DNA from: Blastococcus aggregatus
GTDB lineage: Bacteria; Actinomycetota; Actinomycetes; Mycobacteriales; Geodermatophilaceae
DNA length: 64,000 nt
Reading direction: 5' to 3'
NCBI RefSeq assembly: GCF_900221005.1
Contig: NZ_OBQI01000002.1
Location: 558,001 to 622,000 of the forward strand
The first letter of the stretch is position 1. Every line of letters begins with the position of its first letter. The notes below the pieces were generated by a model. That model saw only the letters and a list, made by a program, of their open reading frames with translations, was not told the DNA's origin and searched no databases. A program made the translations under genes and the position numbers. Below are positions 18,355 through 28,122 of the stretch, one piece after another.

Positions 18355-19683
18355 CTAGACCTGGGGAACCAGGCTGTCGGCAGTCCGGGGGCGGTGGTGC
18401 ACCGGCGCCGGACGCGTCGTCCGGGCACCCAGCACTGCCGCGAGGTCGGCCCGGCTGCTCCGGTCGTCCGCGTCGTCCGTGCCGTCCGTGCCGTCCGCGT
18501 CGTTTGTGTCGTCCGTGCCGGATCGGGCGGACTGCGTGTGCACGAGGTACGCGAAGCCGACCACGGTGCCGAGAGAGACCAGGACGGCGGTCTGACCGGT
18601 GACCCACGAGAAGTTCAGGGCGGCGTAGAAGGCACCGAGCACGTACAGCCACAGCGTCCGGGCCTCGCCCCGCCACGAGTCGAAGACGGTGGCCGCCACG
18701 CCCGCGACCACCGGCGCCAGCATGACGAAGACGCGCTCGGTGTCCGTGGCCTGCAGCCGGCTCGCCGCGCAGATGGCGAACACGTACCCGCTGGCCAGCA
18801 GCAGCTCACTGCGCATCCCCGCGCGCTGGAACTGCTGGTGCAGCCCGTAGGCGAAGACCACCCACAGGAAGCCGAACACCCCGAACACCGCCAGGTGCTC
18901 CTGCCCCGCCCTCGACCCGAGGACCTCGCGGGCCAGCGCCACGACGTCGCCGTCCAGGTGGGTGCCGTGCGGGCCGATCTGGGCTGCGGCCCACGCCCGG
19001 AAGCCGAGGTACGCCAGGACGAGCGCGCCTGCCACGCCGCCGCCGGACAGCACGGCGCGATCGCGCAGCCGACCGGCCCGGCCCCACGCGACCAGCGGGT
19101 AGAGCGGGGCCATCAGCAGGACGGCCTCCTTGTTGAGGAAACCGACGGCGATCACCAGACCGAACAGGACCAGCCTGCCGCGGAAGGCGAAGTACAGGGC
19201 CAGGGCGCAGGCGAGGTTGTTCAGCGGGTCGACCAACCAGAAGTTCCCGTAGCTGTAGGACGTGTAGTAGAAGGTCACCGAGAGCAGCAGGGTGACGAAC
19301 AGGCTGGTCGACGGGCTGACCCGCAGCGGGCCCCGCATCCACTCGTAGACGACGACGAGCGCGCCGGTCGTCGCGGCGAACGTCAGCGCGAGCCACACCG
19401 TGTCCGGCGCGATGCCGGTGAGCGCCGAGGCGTGCCGGACCAGCCACGGCGTCAGGAGCCGGAAGGAGAAGGGGGCGTCGACGGGCGCGAAGGTCCGCTC
19501 GGACATCGCGATGTAGTTCAGGGCATCGCCGAAGGCGCCCGCGCGCGCATCGCGCTCGAACTGCCCGTACGACACCAGCCCGAAGAATCCGACGACCAGC
19601 AGCGCGCCCCAGGCGACGAGGCGCTCCCGCAGGGACTGCTTCGTCTCACCCCCGATGAAGCGCACTGCCCGTAGAGAAGCCAT
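18355..19683 (-). CDS. Polytopic membrane protein (glycosyltransferase-like, function unknown)
   Basis: A 442-residue protein with about ten hydrophobic segments between residues 22 and 385. The N-terminal loop contains DALNYIAMSERTFAPVDAPFSFRLLTPWLV, and NFWLVDPLNNLACALALYFAF follows; acidic residues in the first outer loop recall GT-C fold glycosyltransferases, but no signature proves it. The C-terminal tail is cytoplasmic-looking, with a run of Asp/Thr/Gly repeats (DDTNDADGTDGTDDADD). The ATG at 19683 is the first start in the frame. It is separated from icd, upstream on the same strand, by a strong hairpin, so it is probably its own unit. Confidence 0.7.
   Translation of the reverse strand: MASLRAVRFIGGETKQSLRERLVAWGALLVVGFFGLVSYGQFERDARAGAFGDALNYIAMSERTFAPVDAPFSFRLLTPWLVRHASALTGIAPDTVWLALTFAATTGALVVVYEWMRGPLRVSPSTSLFVTLLLSVTFYYTSYSYGNFWLVDPLNNLACALALYFAFRGRLVLFGLVIAVGFLNKEAVLLMAPLYPLVAWGRAGRLRDRAVLSGGGVAGALVLAYLGFRAWAAAQIGPHGTHLDGDVVALAREVLGSRAGQEHLAVFGVFGFLWVVFAYGLHQQFQRAGMRSELLLASGYVFAICAASRLQATDTERVFVMLAPVVAGVAATVFDSWRGEARTLWLYVLGAFYAALNFSWVTGQTAVLVSLGTVVGFAYLVHTQSARSGTDDTNDADGTDGTDDADDRSSRADLAAVLGARTTRPAPVHHRPRTADSLVPQV
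18463..18520. repeat. 9-base tandem repeat inside the membrane-protein gene
   Basis: About six imperfect copies of GTCGTCCGT/GCCGTCCGT in a row encode the acidic DDTNDADG-type tail. Such short coding repeats can change copy number by slippage without a frameshift, because the unit is a multiple of three. Confidence 0.75.
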
Positions 19684-19777
19684 GTACGAATCGTGACAGA
19701 GTTCGGCTTGATCTCTCGGACGCCGGGTGTCGGGTGCGCGTCACGGGACGGGTGCGACTCGTGGGTGCGCCGGGAAG

Positions 19778-19818
19778 CCGACGGCCCCCTCACCCGGAGC
19801 GGGTGAGGGGGCCGTCGG
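19778..19818 (-). terminator. Terminator hairpin after icd
   Basis: 18-bp perfect stem: 19778-19795 pairs with 19801-19818 around the loop GGAGC. It lies 14 bases after the icd stop. There is no T-run, as is common in actinobacteria. Confidence 0.8.
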
Positions 19819-19831
19819 TCGGCTCGGGCCG

Positions 19832-21046
19832 TCAGGCCATGGCCTTCTTGAGGTTGGTGTCGATCGCGCCCAGGAAGTCCTGGGTCGTCAGCCACGGGCT
19901 GTCCTTGGAGATGAGCAGCGCGAGGTCCTTGGTCATCTGGCCGCTCTCGACGGTGTCGATGCAGACGCGCTCCAGGGTCTCCGCGAAGCGGGTGACCTCG
20001 GGGGTGCCGTCCAGCTTGCCGCGGTGCGCGAGGCCCCGGGTCCAGGCGAAGATCGACGCGATCGGGTTGGTCGACGTCTCCTTGCCCTGCTGGTGCTGGC
20101 GGTAGTGCCGGGTCACGGTGCCGTGGGCGGCCTCGGCCTCGACCGTGCGGCCGTCCGGGGTCGCGAGCACCGAGGTCATCAGGCCCAGCGAGCCGAAGCC
20201 CTGGGCCACGGTGTCGGACTGCACGTCACCGTCGTAGTTCTTGCAGGCCCAGACGTAGCCGCCCTCCCACTTGAGCGAGGCGGCGACCATGTCGTCGATC
20301 AGCCGGTGCTCGTAGGTGATGCCGGCGGCGTCGAACTTCTCCTTGAACTCGGCCTGGAAGACCTCCTCGAAGATGTCCTTGAACCGGCCGTCGTAGGCCT
20401 TGAGGATCGTGTTCTTCGTGGAGAGGTAGACCGGGTAGCCGCGGTCCAGGCCGTAGTTCAGCGAGGCGCGGGCGAAGTCGAAGATCGACGCGTCGAGGTT
20501 GTACATCGACAGCGAGACGCCGGCGCCCGGCGCCTGGAACACCTCGTGCTCGATCGGCTGCGAGCCGTCCTCCGGGGTGAAGGTGACGGTGAGCCGCCCG
20601 GCGGAGGGGAACGTGAAGTCCGTCGCCCGGTACTGGTCGCCGTAGGCGTGGCGGCCGACGATGATCGGCTTGGTCCAGCCCGGCACCAGGCGCGGCACGT
20701 TCTGCATGATGATCGGCTCGCGGAAGATGACGCCGCCGAGGATGTTGCGGATCGTCCCGTTCGGGGAGCGCCACATCTTCTTCAGGCCGAACTCCTCGAC
20801 CCGCGCCTCGTCCGGCGTGATGGTCGCGCACTTGACGCCGACGCCGTGCTTCTTGATGGCGTTGGCGGAGTCGATGGTGATCTGGTCGTCGGTCGCGTCG
20901 CGCGACTCGATGCCGAGGTCGTAGTACTCCAGGTTCACGTCGAGGTACGGGAGGATCAGCTGGTCCTTGATGAACTGCCAGATGATCCGGGTCATCTCGT
21001 CGCCGTCGAGCTCGACGACGGTGCCCTCGACCTTGATCTTCGCCAC
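19832..21046 (-). CDS. icd: NADP-dependent isocitrate dehydrogenase
   Basis: Oxidative decarboxylation of isocitrate to 2-oxoglutarate (TCA cycle). The 404-residue protein belongs to the dimeric, eukaryote-like IDH type: [16 protein letters not shown] at the start, [12 protein letters not shown] substrate loop, [16 protein letters not shown], the [10 protein letters not shown] metal-site region and [14 protein letters not shown] near the cofactor site. The GTG at 21046 is preferred over GTG 21052, because AAGGA is 8 bases before it and the protein then begins (M)AKIKVEG as in homologues. Only about 40 bases separate it from mdh. Confidence 0.96.
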   Translation of the reverse strand: MAKIKVEGTVVELDGDEMTRIIWQFIKDQLILPYLDVNLEYYDLGIESRDATDDQITIDSANAIKKHGVGVKCATITPDEARVEEFGLKKMWRSPNGTIRNILGGVIFREPIIMQNVPRLVPGWTKPIIVGRHAYGDQYRATDFTFPSAGRLTVTFTPEDGSQPIEHEVFQAPGAGVSLSMYNLDASIFDFARASLNYGLDRGYPVYLSTKNTILKAYDGRFKDIFEEVFQAEFKEKFDAAGITYEHRLIDDMVAASLKWEGGYVWACKNYDGDVQSDTVAQGFGSLGLMTSVLATPDGRTVEAEAAHGTVTRHYRQHQQGKETSTNPIASIFAWTRGLAHRGKLDGTPEVTRFAETLERVCIDTVESGQMTKDLALLISKDSPWLTTQDFLGAIDTNLKKAMA

Positions 21047-21087
21047 GTGCACGTTCCTTCTCTCTGCTTGCTTCTCCGAGCGTTCGC

Positions 21088-22041
21088 TCAGAGGTCGGCT
21101 ATGTCAGCCTGCTTGGCGCGCACGGCCTCGGCGGCTTCCCGCAACCCGGCCAGCTCGCTCTCGGACAGGTCGCCCTCGACGACCTTCCGCACTCCTTCTC
21201 GGCCGATCTCGGCCTCGACGCCCAGGTAGACGCCGTTGATCCCGTACTCGCCGTCGACCCACGCGCACACCGGCATCACCGCACCGGAGTCCTCCATGAC
21301 CGCGCGGGCCATGCGGGCCGCGGCCGCCGACGGTGCGAAGTAGGCCGAGCCGGTCTTGAGCAGGGCCACGACCTCCGCGCCGCCGTTGCGGGTGCGGTCG
21401 ACGATGTGCTCGATGCGGTCGGCGGCGAGCACCTCGGTGAGGGGCTTGCCGTCGACCGTGCACCGGGACGGGACCGGGACCATGGTGTCGCCGTGCGACC
21501 CCAGGGTCAGCGTCCGCACCGACGAGACGGGGACGCCCGCCTCCTCGGCCACGAAGTTGGTGAAGCGGGCGGTGTCGAGCATCCCCGCCTGCCCCATCAC
21601 CCGGTGCTTCGGGAACTGGCTCGCCAGCTGCGCCAGTGCCGTCATCTCGTCCAGCGGGTTGGACACCACGATGAGGACGGCGTCGGGCGAGCCGGCGGCG
21701 ACCTTCTCCGCGACCTCGCGGACGATCTTCGCGTTGGTCTCGATGAGGTCCATCCGGCTCATGCCCGGCTTGCGCGGGATGCCCGCGGTGATCACGACGA
21801 CGTCGGAGCCCTCGGTGCCCTCGTAGGAGCCGCCCCCGATGCCCACCACCCGGGTCTCGAAGCCCTCGATCGGCCGCGACTGGTTCATGTCGAGGGCCAG
21901 GCCCTCGGGCTTGCCCTCGACGATGTCGGTGAGGACGACTGTCTCGAAGATGTCGTACTCGGCGAGACGGAGAGCGGTCGTGGAGCCGTAGAACCCGGCG
22001 CCCACCACGGTGACCTTGCCGTTCCGAGGCTTCTCTGCCAT
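21088..22041 (-). CDS. mdh: Malate dehydrogenase
   Basis: NAD-dependent oxidation of malate to oxaloacetate; 317 residues, of the lactate-dehydrogenase-like type rather than the longer actinobacterial form. [11 protein letters not shown] binds [23 protein letters not shown] is the mobile loop with substrate arginines; VSNPLD and [12 protein letters not shown] carry the catalytic histidine. The ATG at 22041 is chosen because TAGGTT stands 7 bases upstream in the leaderless pattern. It is followed by icd, so two TCA enzymes are linked. Confidence 0.95.
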   Translation of the reverse strand: MAEKPRNGKVTVVGAGFYGSTTALRLAEYDIFETVVLTDIVEGKPEGLALDMNQSRPIEGFETRVVGIGGGSYEGTEGSDVVVITAGIPRKPGMSRMDLIETNAKIVREVAEKVAAGSPDAVLIVVSNPLDEMTALAQLASQFPKHRVMGQAGMLDTARFTNFVAEEAGVPVSSVRTLTLGSHGDTMVPVPSRCTVDGKPLTEVLAADRIEHIVDRTRNGGAEVVALLKTGSAYFAPSAAAARMARAVMEDSGAVMPVCAWVDGEYGINGVYLGVEAEIGREGVRKVVEGDLSESELAGLREAAEAVRAKQADIADL

Positions 22042-22048
22042 GGCCGCC

Positions 22049-22054
22049 AACCTA
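22049..22054 (-). promoter_or_regulatory. Candidate leaderless promoter of mdh
   Basis: TAGGTT on the minus strand, 7 bases before the ATG at 22041; no ribosome-binding site between. Confidence 0.5.
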
Positions 22055-22098
22055 GTGCCGCGAACGCCGTCGCGCGCCAGCGGGGGCGCTCCGCCGTC

Positions 22099-22404
22099 TC
22101 ACGGTCCGGGAACGGCGGCGGCCGCGACGGCGAGCGCGAGACCCGCCGCGGTCAGCAGGAGGACGTCCACCGGCCGGCTGCGGACGGCGAGGAAGCCCAC
22201 CCGGCGCTCGGGCAGGAACAGCCGCAGCAGCGCGGCCCCCACCAGCGCCAGGCCCATCACGACCAGCCCCGTCCGCCAGTGCTCGACGGTGACCAGCAGC
22301 AGGCCGATCGCCACCGCCGCCAGCACCGCCAGCAGCGGCAGCTGCCGGACCAGACCGGCCACGAACGGCCGGCGGACGTAGAGCGGCGGCCGGCTCCCGC
22401 TCAC
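22099..22404 (-). CDS. DUF3017 small membrane protein
   Basis: A 101-residue protein with three hydrophobic segments (about 15-38, 45-62, 78-98) and the sequence character of DUF3017, a family often found directly after folD in actinobacteria. Function unknown. The GTG at 22404 overlaps the folD stop as GTGA, so translation is coupled. Confidence 0.8.
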   Translation of the reverse strand: MSGSRPPLYVRRPFVAGLVRQLPLLAVLAAVAIGLLLVTVEHWRTGLVVMGLALVGAALLRLFLPERRVGFLAVRSRPVDVLLLTAAGLALAVAAAAVPGP

Positions 22405-23270
22405 GCGCGAAGAGCCTCGGCGGCGGCTGCCTGCTCGGCGGCCAGGACGACGTTCTGCAGCAGCATCGCGCGGGTCATCGGGCCCACACCGCCGGGGTTC
22501 GGGGCCACGTACCCGGCCACCTCGAGGACGTCCTTCGCGACGTCGCCGGCGATCTTCCCGTCGACCCGGCTGACACCGACGTCCAGCACGGCGGCCCCCG
22601 GCTTGACCAGGTCGGCCGTGACCAGGCCGGGCACACCGGCGGCGGCGACCACGATGTCGGCGGACCGCAGGTGCGCGGCGAGGTCCCGCGTGCCGGTGTG
22701 GCACAGCGTCACGGTGGCGTTCTCGGTCCGGCGGGTCAGCAGCAGCCCCAGCGGGCGGCCGACCGTGATCCCGCGGCCGACGACGACGACCTCGGCGCCG
22801 GCGATCGGCACCTCGTAGCGGCGCAGCAGCTCGACGATCCCGACCGGCGTGCACGGCAGCGGTCCGGGGACGTTCAGCACCAGCCGGCCCAGGTTGACCG
22901 GGTGCAGGCCGTCGGCGTCCTTGGCCGGGTCCATCGCCTCGAGGACGACGCTCTCGTCGATGCCGGCGGGCAGCGGCAGCTGGACGATGTAGCCGGTGCA
23001 GGCCGGGTCGGCGTTGAGCTCCTCGACGACGGCGAGCACCTCGGCGAGCGTCGCCGTGGCCGGCAGCTCGCGCTGGATGCTGGCGATGCCGACCTGCGCG
23101 CAGTCGGAGTGCTTCGCGTTGACGTACCAGCGGCTGCCCGGGTCGTCGCCCACCAGCAGCGTGCCCAGTCCGGGCCGGTGGCCCGCGGCGGTCAGCGCCG
23201 CCACCCGCCCGGTCAGTTCGGAGCGGATCGCCGCCGCCGTCGCCTTGCCGTCCAGGATCGTCGCGGGCAC
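22401..23270 (-). CDS. folD: Bifunctional methylenetetrahydrofolate dehydrogenase/cyclohydrolase
   Basis: Interconverts 5,10-methylene-, methenyl- and 10-formyl-tetrahydrofolate, supplying one-carbon units for purN and purH found nearby. The 289-residue protein has [16 protein letters not shown] with the catalytic Lys, [36 protein letters not shown] and the dinucleotide-binding [13 protein letters not shown], then [14 protein letters not shown] near the end. The GTG at 23270 gives the normal length; CACACT stands 6 bases before it and may be a weak leaderless -10. The frame extends to 23402 without family similarity. Confidence 0.95.
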   Translation of the reverse strand: MPATILDGKATAAAIRSELTGRVAALTAAGHRPGLGTLLVGDDPGSRWYVNAKHSDCAQVGIASIQRELPATATLAEVLAVVEELNADPACTGYIVQLPLPAGIDESVVLEAMDPAKDADGLHPVNLGRLVLNVPGPLPCTPVGIVELLRRYEVPIAGAEVVVVGRGITVGRPLGLLLTRRTENATVTLCHTGTRDLAAHLRSADIVVAAAGVPGLVTADLVKPGAAVLDVGVSRVDGKIAGDVAKDVLEVAGYVAPNPGGVGPMTRAMLLQNVVLAAEQAAAAEALRA

Positions 23271-23364
23271 CCGGACAGTGTGCCCGAAAGCCCCCACGAC
23301 CCGGGGCGCCGCCCTAGGCTCCGTCGTGGTGGGCCTCCTCGCCCGCCCATGCCGGAGGTGCGAC

Positions 23365-23877
23365 GTGACCGAACGCGACGAGAGCCCCACCGGGGCGACC
23401 ACCAGCTACGGGACGACGACGCCGGCCTACTCGGCCGAGCCCGTGGCGTTCCGCGGCCCGGAGAGCCTGGGCGGGCTGCTGCTGATCCTGGCCGGCATCG
23501 CTGCCGCGCTCAGCCTGGTGCTCGACTGGCTGGCCGACGTCGACGGCACCGGCCTGGACCTCGTGCGCGACGGCTTCGAGGACCTCGACGCGATCGTCGA
23601 CAACGGGCTGTGGCAGCCGATGGCGGTCGTCCTCGGCGGCGGCGTGCTGCTCGTGCTCGGGATCCTGATGTGGCTGCCGGCGCGCTCGCACCGCTTCCTC
23701 GGCCTGCTCGGGCTGATCGTGAGCGGCGTGATCGTCTGGGCGCTGATCGTGCCGCTCGACGACGCGAACTGGGAGCTCGACACCTTCGGCCCGGGCTTCT
23801 GGTGCGCGATCGCCGTCGCCGTCCTCGGCGTGCTCGGCAGCCTCAAGGCCCTGCTCACCGGTCGGCGCTACCGGTGA
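23365..23877 (+). CDS. Small four-helix membrane protein, unknown
   Basis: A 170-residue protein not recognised as a named family. A polar 30-residue N-terminus is followed by membrane segments at about 35-52, 82-102, 108-128 and 140-160. Between the first two is an acidic stretch ([13 protein letters not shown]). The GTG at 23365 has GGAGG 7 bases upstream; TAGGCT at 23315-23320 could be the -10, giving a leader of about 38 nt. It diverges from folD. Confidence 0.7.
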   Translation: MTERDESPTGATTSYGTTTPAYSAEPVAFRGPESLGGLLLILAGIAAALSLVLDWLADVDGTGLDLVRDGFEDLDAIVDNGLWQPMAVVLGGGVLLVLGILMWLPARSHRFLGLLGLIVSGVIVWALIVPLDDANWELDTFGPGFWCAIAVAVLGVLGSLKALLTGRRYR

Positions 23878-23880
23878 CAC

Positions 23881-24012
23881 CGTCGTCCTCCGGACGACAC
23901 CGCCATCACACTGCGGTCCTCCGGACCGCACCGCGTCCAGGTGCCGTCCCCCTGTCGCACTGAGCGGACCCGTCACGCCTGCGCGGACCCTCCGGGCCCA
24001 CTCGGCGTGACC
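23881..24012. repeat. Intergenic repeat, copy A (hairpin-rich, between convergent genes)
   Basis: Contains hairpin GTCGTCC-TCC-GGACGAC (23882-23898), then hairpin TGCGGTCC-TCC-GGACCGCA (23912-23930), then conserved segments CACGCCTGCGCGG and ACCCTCCGGGCCC. From about 23908 to 24010 it matches the sequence at 53685-53790 at roughly 85% by eye. No reading frame is likely. It lies between two convergent genes. Confidence 0.8.
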
Positions 24013-24028
24013 GCCCCGAGGCGAGCCG

Positions 24029-24661
24029 TCAATCAGCGACGAGGGCGCCGTGGGCGCGGGTGAACTGAACCGCCTGCACCAGGTCGACGCGGACGCCGGT
24101 GAGCTCGAAGGCGAGCCAGTTGACCTCGTCCATGGACGCCCCGCGCAGGTCGGTGCCGCGCAGCTTGGTGCCCTGCAGCCGCGCCCGGTCCAGGACCGCC
24201 CCGGTGAGGTCGCACTCGCGCAGGTCGGCGTCGGTGAAGTCGGTCTCCCGGAACCGCTGACCCGACAGGTCCAGGCCGGACAGGTCGGCGGCTCGCAGGT
24301 TGACGTAGCTCCAGTCGCACTCGGTCGAGGTCATCGGCCGCAGCTGCGCGCCCGGGAACTGCGAGCCGGTCAGCTTGCAGCCGTCCCACGTCACGTCGAT
24401 GAGCCGGGCCCGGTCGAACCGGCAGGACAGGAACGCCGTCCCCGAGTGCCGCGAGCCGCTCAGCCGGACGCCGGTGAGCACGCACTGGTCGAAGACGCAG
24501 CGCCGGGTCACGACCTCCTCGAGGAAGGCGTCGTCGAACCGGCAACGGGTGAAGGTGACGCCGTCGAGCTCCGCGCCCCACCAGTCGACGCGGGCGAAGT
24601 CCTCGCCCTCCACCTCCGCCCCCGCCTCCGGCGGACCGGCGTGCGGCCGCGAGGAGACCAT
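24029..24661 (-). CDS. Pentapeptide-repeat protein
   Basis: A 210-residue protein made largely of pentapeptide repeats with the A(D/N)LXX pattern: LDGVTFTRCRFDDAF, TAFLSCRFDRARLIDVTW, NLRAADLSGLDLSG, DFTDADLRECDLTGAVLDRARL, KLRGTDLRGASM. Such proteins form a right-handed four-sided helix; some protect DNA gyrase from inhibitors, most are uncharacterised. The ATG at 24661 shares one base with the purH stop (TGATG), so it is the last cistron of the purine unit. Confidence 0.88.
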   Translation of the reverse strand: MVSSRPHAGPPEAGAEVEGEDFARVDWWGAELDGVTFTRCRFDDAFLEEVVTRRCVFDQCVLTGVRLSGSRHSGTAFLSCRFDRARLIDVTWDGCKLTGSQFPGAQLRPMTSTECDWSYVNLRAADLSGLDLSGQRFRETDFTDADLRECDLTGAVLDRARLQGTKLRGTDLRGASMDEVNWLAFELTGVRVDLVQAVQFTRAHGALVAD

Positions 24662-26214
24662 CAGTGCGCGAAGTGGCGCGTACCGGTCAGGTAGAGCGGC
24701 ACACCGGCGGCGGCGGCCGCCGCGACGACCTCCTCGTCGCGCACCGACCCGCCGGGCTGGACGACGGCGCGCACGCCCGCGTCCAGCAGCACCTGCAGGC
24801 CGTCGGCGAACGGGAAGAACGCGTCCGAGGCCGCGACCGACCCGGCCGCCCGCTCCCCCGCGCGCGCCACGGCCAGCCGCGCCGAGTCCACCCGGTTGAC
24901 CTGGCCCATGCCCACGCCGACCGTCGCGCGGTCGTGCGCCAGCAGGATCGCGTTGCTCTTCACCGCGCGGACCGCCCGCCAGGCGAAGACCAGGTCGTCC
25001 AGGCCGGCGGCGTCCAGCGGCTCGCCGGTCGCGAGGGTCCAGGTGGTCGGGTCGTCGCCGGGGGCGTCGATGCGGTCGGTGGCCTGCAGCAGCAGCCCGC
25101 CGCTGACCGGCCGCAGCTCCACGGGCGCTCCCGGCAGGTGCGGCAGACGCAGCAGCCGGATGTTCTTCTTCCCGGTCAGCACGCGGACCGCGTCGTCGGT
25201 GAACGACGGCGCGACGACGACCTCGGTGAACACCTCGGCGACCTGCTCGGCCATCGTCAGGTCGATCTCGCGGTTGGCCGCGATGACCCCGCCGAACGCC
25301 GAGAGCGGGTCGCACGCGTGTGCCTTGCGGTGGGCGGCCGCGATGTCGGTGCCCACGGCGATCCCGCACGGGTTGGCGTGCTTGATGATCGCCACGCACG
25401 GCTCGGTGTGATCGTGCGCGGCCCGCCAGGCGGCGTCGGTGTCGACGTAGTTGTTGTAGGACATCGCCTTGCCGTGCAGCTGCTCGGCGTGCGCCAGCCC
25501 GGGCTGCACGCTGCCGCGGTAGAGGGCGGCGCCCTGGTGCGGGTTCTCGCCGTAGCGCAGCACGTCGGCGCGCTCCCAGCTCGCCGCCACCCACTCCGGG
25601 AAGTCGGACGTCTCGTCGGGCGCCAGGACGCTGCCCATCCACGAGGCCACGGCGATGTCGTAGGAGGCGGTGTGCCGGAAGGCGGCCACCGCCAGGCGGC
25701 GGCGCTGCTCGAGGGTGAAGCCGCCCCCGGAGACGGCGGCCAGCACGTCGGCGTACCGCGCCGGATCGACGACGACGGCGACCGACGGGTGGTTCTTGGC
25801 CGCGGCCCGCACCATTGCCGGGCCACCGATGTCGATCTGCTCGACGCACTCGTCCGGCGAGGCGCCCGAGGCGACCGTCTCGGTGAACGGGTACAGGTTG
25901 ACCACGACCAGGTCGAAGGCGGCGATACCGAGCTCGTCGAGCTGGGCGACGTGCTCGGGCCGGCGGCGGTCGGCCAGGATGCCGGCGTGCACGGCGGGGT
26001 GCAGGGTCTTCACCCGCCCGTCCAGGCACTCGGGGAAGCCGGTCACCTCCTCGACCGGGGTGACCGGGATGCCGGCGTCGGCGATGCGGCGGGCGGTGGC
26101 ACCGGTGCTGACCAGCTCCACCCCGGCACCGGCCAGCCCGCGGGCCAGCTCCTCGATGCCGGTCTTGTCGTAGACGCCGAGCAGGGCGCGACGGATCGGG
26201 CTGCGGTCGCTCAT
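24661..26214 (-). CDS. purH: Bifunctional AICAR transformylase/IMP cyclohydrolase
   Basis: Last two steps of IMP synthesis. The 517-residue protein has the N-terminal cyclohydrolase domain ([60 protein letters not shown]) and the C-terminal transformylase domain ([57 protein letters not shown]). All expected motifs are present. The ATG at 26214 overlaps the purN stop. Confidence 0.97.
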   Translation of the reverse strand: MSDRSPIRRALLGVYDKTGIEELARGLAGAGVELVSTGATARRIADAGIPVTPVEEVTGFPECLDGRVKTLHPAVHAGILADRRRPEHVAQLDELGIAAFDLVVVNLYPFTETVASGASPDECVEQIDIGGPAMVRAAAKNHPSVAVVVDPARYADVLAAVSGGGFTLEQRRRLAVAAFRHTASYDIAVASWMGSVLAPDETSDFPEWVAASWERADVLRYGENPHQGAALYRGSVQPGLAHAEQLHGKAMSYNNYVDTDAAWRAAHDHTEPCVAIIKHANPCGIAVGTDIAAAHRKAHACDPLSAFGGVIAANREIDLTMAEQVAEVFTEVVVAPSFTDDAVRVLTGKKNIRLLRLPHLPGAPVELRPVSGGLLLQATDRIDAPGDDPTTWTLATGEPLDAAGLDDLVFAWRAVRAVKSNAILLAHDRATVGVGMGQVNRVDSARLAVARAGERAAGSVAASDAFFPFADGLQVLLDAGVRAVVQPGGSVRDEEVVAAAAAAGVPLYLTGTRHFAH

Positions 26215-26825
26215 GGCGAGCTGGTTCCTCTCGTTCCGGGGGCCGCGAGTCGGGCCACCGTCTCCACCAGGAGCTCGCGCTCCACGGCCTTGATGCGTTC
26301 GTGCAGTCGGGGCTCGTCGTCGTCGGGGAGCACCGGCACCTCGCGCTGGGCCAGCACGGGGCCGGTGTCCACCCCGGCGTCGACCACGTGGACGGACGAG
26401 CCGGTCACGGTGGCGCCGGCGGCCAGCGCGTCCCGCACGGCGTGGGCGCCGGGGAAGGCGGGCAGCAGCGCCGGGTGGGTGTTGATCAGCCGGCCGCCGA
26501 ACGCGTCCAGCACCGCCGGCCCGACGATCTTCATGAAGCCGGCCGAGACGACCAGGTCCGGCTCGAAGGCGGCGATCGACGCGGCGAGCGCCCGGTCCCA
26601 GGCGGCGCGGTCGGGGTGGTCGCCCAGCGCGGAGACGAACGTGGGGATCCCGCGCCGGGCGGCGTGCTCGAGGCCGGCGGCCGGGCGGTCGGCCCCCACG
26701 GCGACGACGTCCGCGGGGTAGGCGGGGTCGTCGGTCGCGTCGAGGAGTGCCGCGCAGAGCGAGCCGGTGCCCGACAGCAGGACGACGACCCGGGCCCGCG
26801 ACATCGATCGCCCCGGGTCGCCCAC
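26211..26825 (-). CDS. purN: Phosphoribosylglycinamide formyltransferase
   Basis: Transfers a formyl group from 10-formyl-tetrahydrofolate to GAR in purine synthesis. The 204-residue protein has [17 protein letters not shown] (phosphate-binding), [40 protein letters not shown] with the Asn-His pair, and [15 protein letters not shown] with the catalytic Asp. The GTG at 26825 has TATAGGGT ending 6 bases upstream, fitting a leaderless start; an ATG 7 codons later is the alternative. First gene of the purN-purH-pentapeptide unit. Confidence 0.95.
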   Translation of the reverse strand: MGDPGRSMSRARVVVLLSGTGSLCAALLDATDDPAYPADVVAVGADRPAAGLEHAARRGIPTFVSALGDHPDRAAWDRALAASIAAFEPDLVVSAGFMKIVGPAVLDAFGGRLINTHPALLPAFPGAHAVRDALAAGATVTGSSVHVVDAGVDTGPVLAQREVPVLPDDDEPRLHERIKAVERELLVETVARLAAPGTRGTSSP

Positions 26826-26831
26826 CCCGCG

Positions 26832-26837
26832 ACCCTA
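26832..26837 (-). promoter_or_regulatory. Candidate leaderless promoter of purN
   Basis: TAGGGT (within TATAGGGT) on the minus strand, 6 bases before the GTG at 26825. Confidence 0.55.
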
Positions 26838-26847
26838 TAAGGGAGGG

Positions 26848-28044
26848 TCAGGAGGCGGTGCGCCAGCGGGTGAACGCGGCCGCGAGCGCCCCGGCGATGC
26901 CGGCCTGCGCCGCGATGGCCACGCCCGTGGCGATCGCCGGCGCCCCGACGTCGGCGAGGGCGCCGTCGCCGAGCGAGCCACCGGCCATCCAGACGAGCAG
27001 GCCGCAGCCCACCCCGGTCAGCACCCCGGCCAGCACGCCTCCGAGCCCCGCCACCACCGAACCGCCGTCGCCCGGGGCGAGCCGGCGGGCCAGGGTGCGG
27101 CCGGCAGCGAGGCCGGCCAGCACGGGCACCGCCTGGGAGGCGAACGCGAGCAGCGGCACCGCCTGGGTGTCCGGCAGCGCCGCGAGCAGCGGGAGCGCCG
27201 GCACCGAGCCGAGCGTGACGCCGTGCACCGAGACGAAGGTGCCGCTGCCCACCGCGAAGCCCGGTCCGGCGGCCAGCCCGAGGACGGCGCCGGCGGCGTT
27301 GGGGAGCAGCAGGACGCACAGCCCGAGGAGGCCGAGCGCGCCGGCACCGGCACCCCCCAGCCCACCGGAGACGGCGGCGTACCCGTCGGCGTCGGCGGCC
27401 ACGGCGATCGCCACGACCGCGAGGCAGAGGGCCAGCGCGGTCAGCACGCCGGCGAGGACCGCGCGCAGCAGCGGGCGGGTCTGGGGAGGCAGCCGGTCCA
27501 GCCCGGAGTCCAGCGCGCCGGACTCCCGCCCCGCTCCCCACCCGGCCGCCGCGACCGCCAGGAGGGCGCTCCCGAGGAGCGCGCGGAGCAGGCCGACCTC
27601 GGCGCCGGGCCCGTCGAGCAGCAGCGCGAGCACCGCCGTGAGGACGACGTGCGCCGCCACCAGGAGCCCCGTCATCCCTGCGGCGTCCCGTGCGCCGGTG
27701 ACCCCGGCGATCCGGACCACCACGCGGGCGGCGCCGGAGAGGCACCAGGCGATGCCCAGGGTGAGCAGCAGCGGCGCGAGCACGATCGGGCCGGAGTCGA
27801 CCGTGATCTCCGCGCCCTGCGCCAGCAGCCACAACCGGCCGGCGAGCACGAGCGATCCGCCGGCCCCCTGCCCGCCCGTGGGATCCAGGGTGGCGACGAC
27901 GCCGACGGCGAGCGCCAGGACGAGGAGGCCGGCGGCCGACACGGTCCCGGCCCCGGCGAGCGCGAGGCCCGCCCGCGGCAGCGGACGGGCCGTCGTCCCG
28001 CCGCCCGGACCCCAGCGGGGAAGACGTGCCAGCAACGAGACCAC
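26848..28044 (-). CDS. DUF6350 polytopic membrane protein
   Basis: A 398-residue protein, very rich in Ala, Gly, Leu and Val, with about ten hydrophobic segments. It matches the character of DUF6350, the family that includes the cell-division-linked membrane protein PerM of mycobacteria and is usually found just upstream of purN, as here. The segment LPNAAGAVLGLAAGPGFAVGSGTFVSVHGVTLGSVPALPLLAALP is a good family marker region. The GTG at 28044 has GGGAGAG upstream. A role in envelope growth is known for mycobacterial relatives; here it is inferred. Confidence 0.75.
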   Translation of the reverse strand: MVSLLARLPRWGPGGGTTARPLPRAGLALAGAGTVSAAGLLVLALAVGVVATLDPTGGQGAGGSLVLAGRLWLLAQGAEITVDSGPIVLAPLLLTLGIAWCLSGAARVVVRIAGVTGARDAAGMTGLLVAAHVVLTAVLALLLDGPGAEVGLLRALLGSALLAVAAAGWGAGRESGALDSGLDRLPPQTRPLLRAVLAGVLTALALCLAVVAIAVAADADGYAAVSGGLGGAGAGALGLLGLCVLLLPNAAGAVLGLAAGPGFAVGSGTFVSVHGVTLGSVPALPLLAALPDTQAVPLLAFASQAVPVLAGLAAGRTLARRLAPGDGGSVVAGLGGVLAGVLTGVGCGLLVWMAGGSLGDGALADVGAPAIATGVAIAAQAGIAGALAAAFTRWRTAS

Positions 28045-28122
28045 GGGTCCACTCTCCCAAGTCCGCCCCGCCGGTGGTCGGCGCACGCGCCCGGGAGCGC
28101 GACAAAGCGGCCTGCGGGCCCG

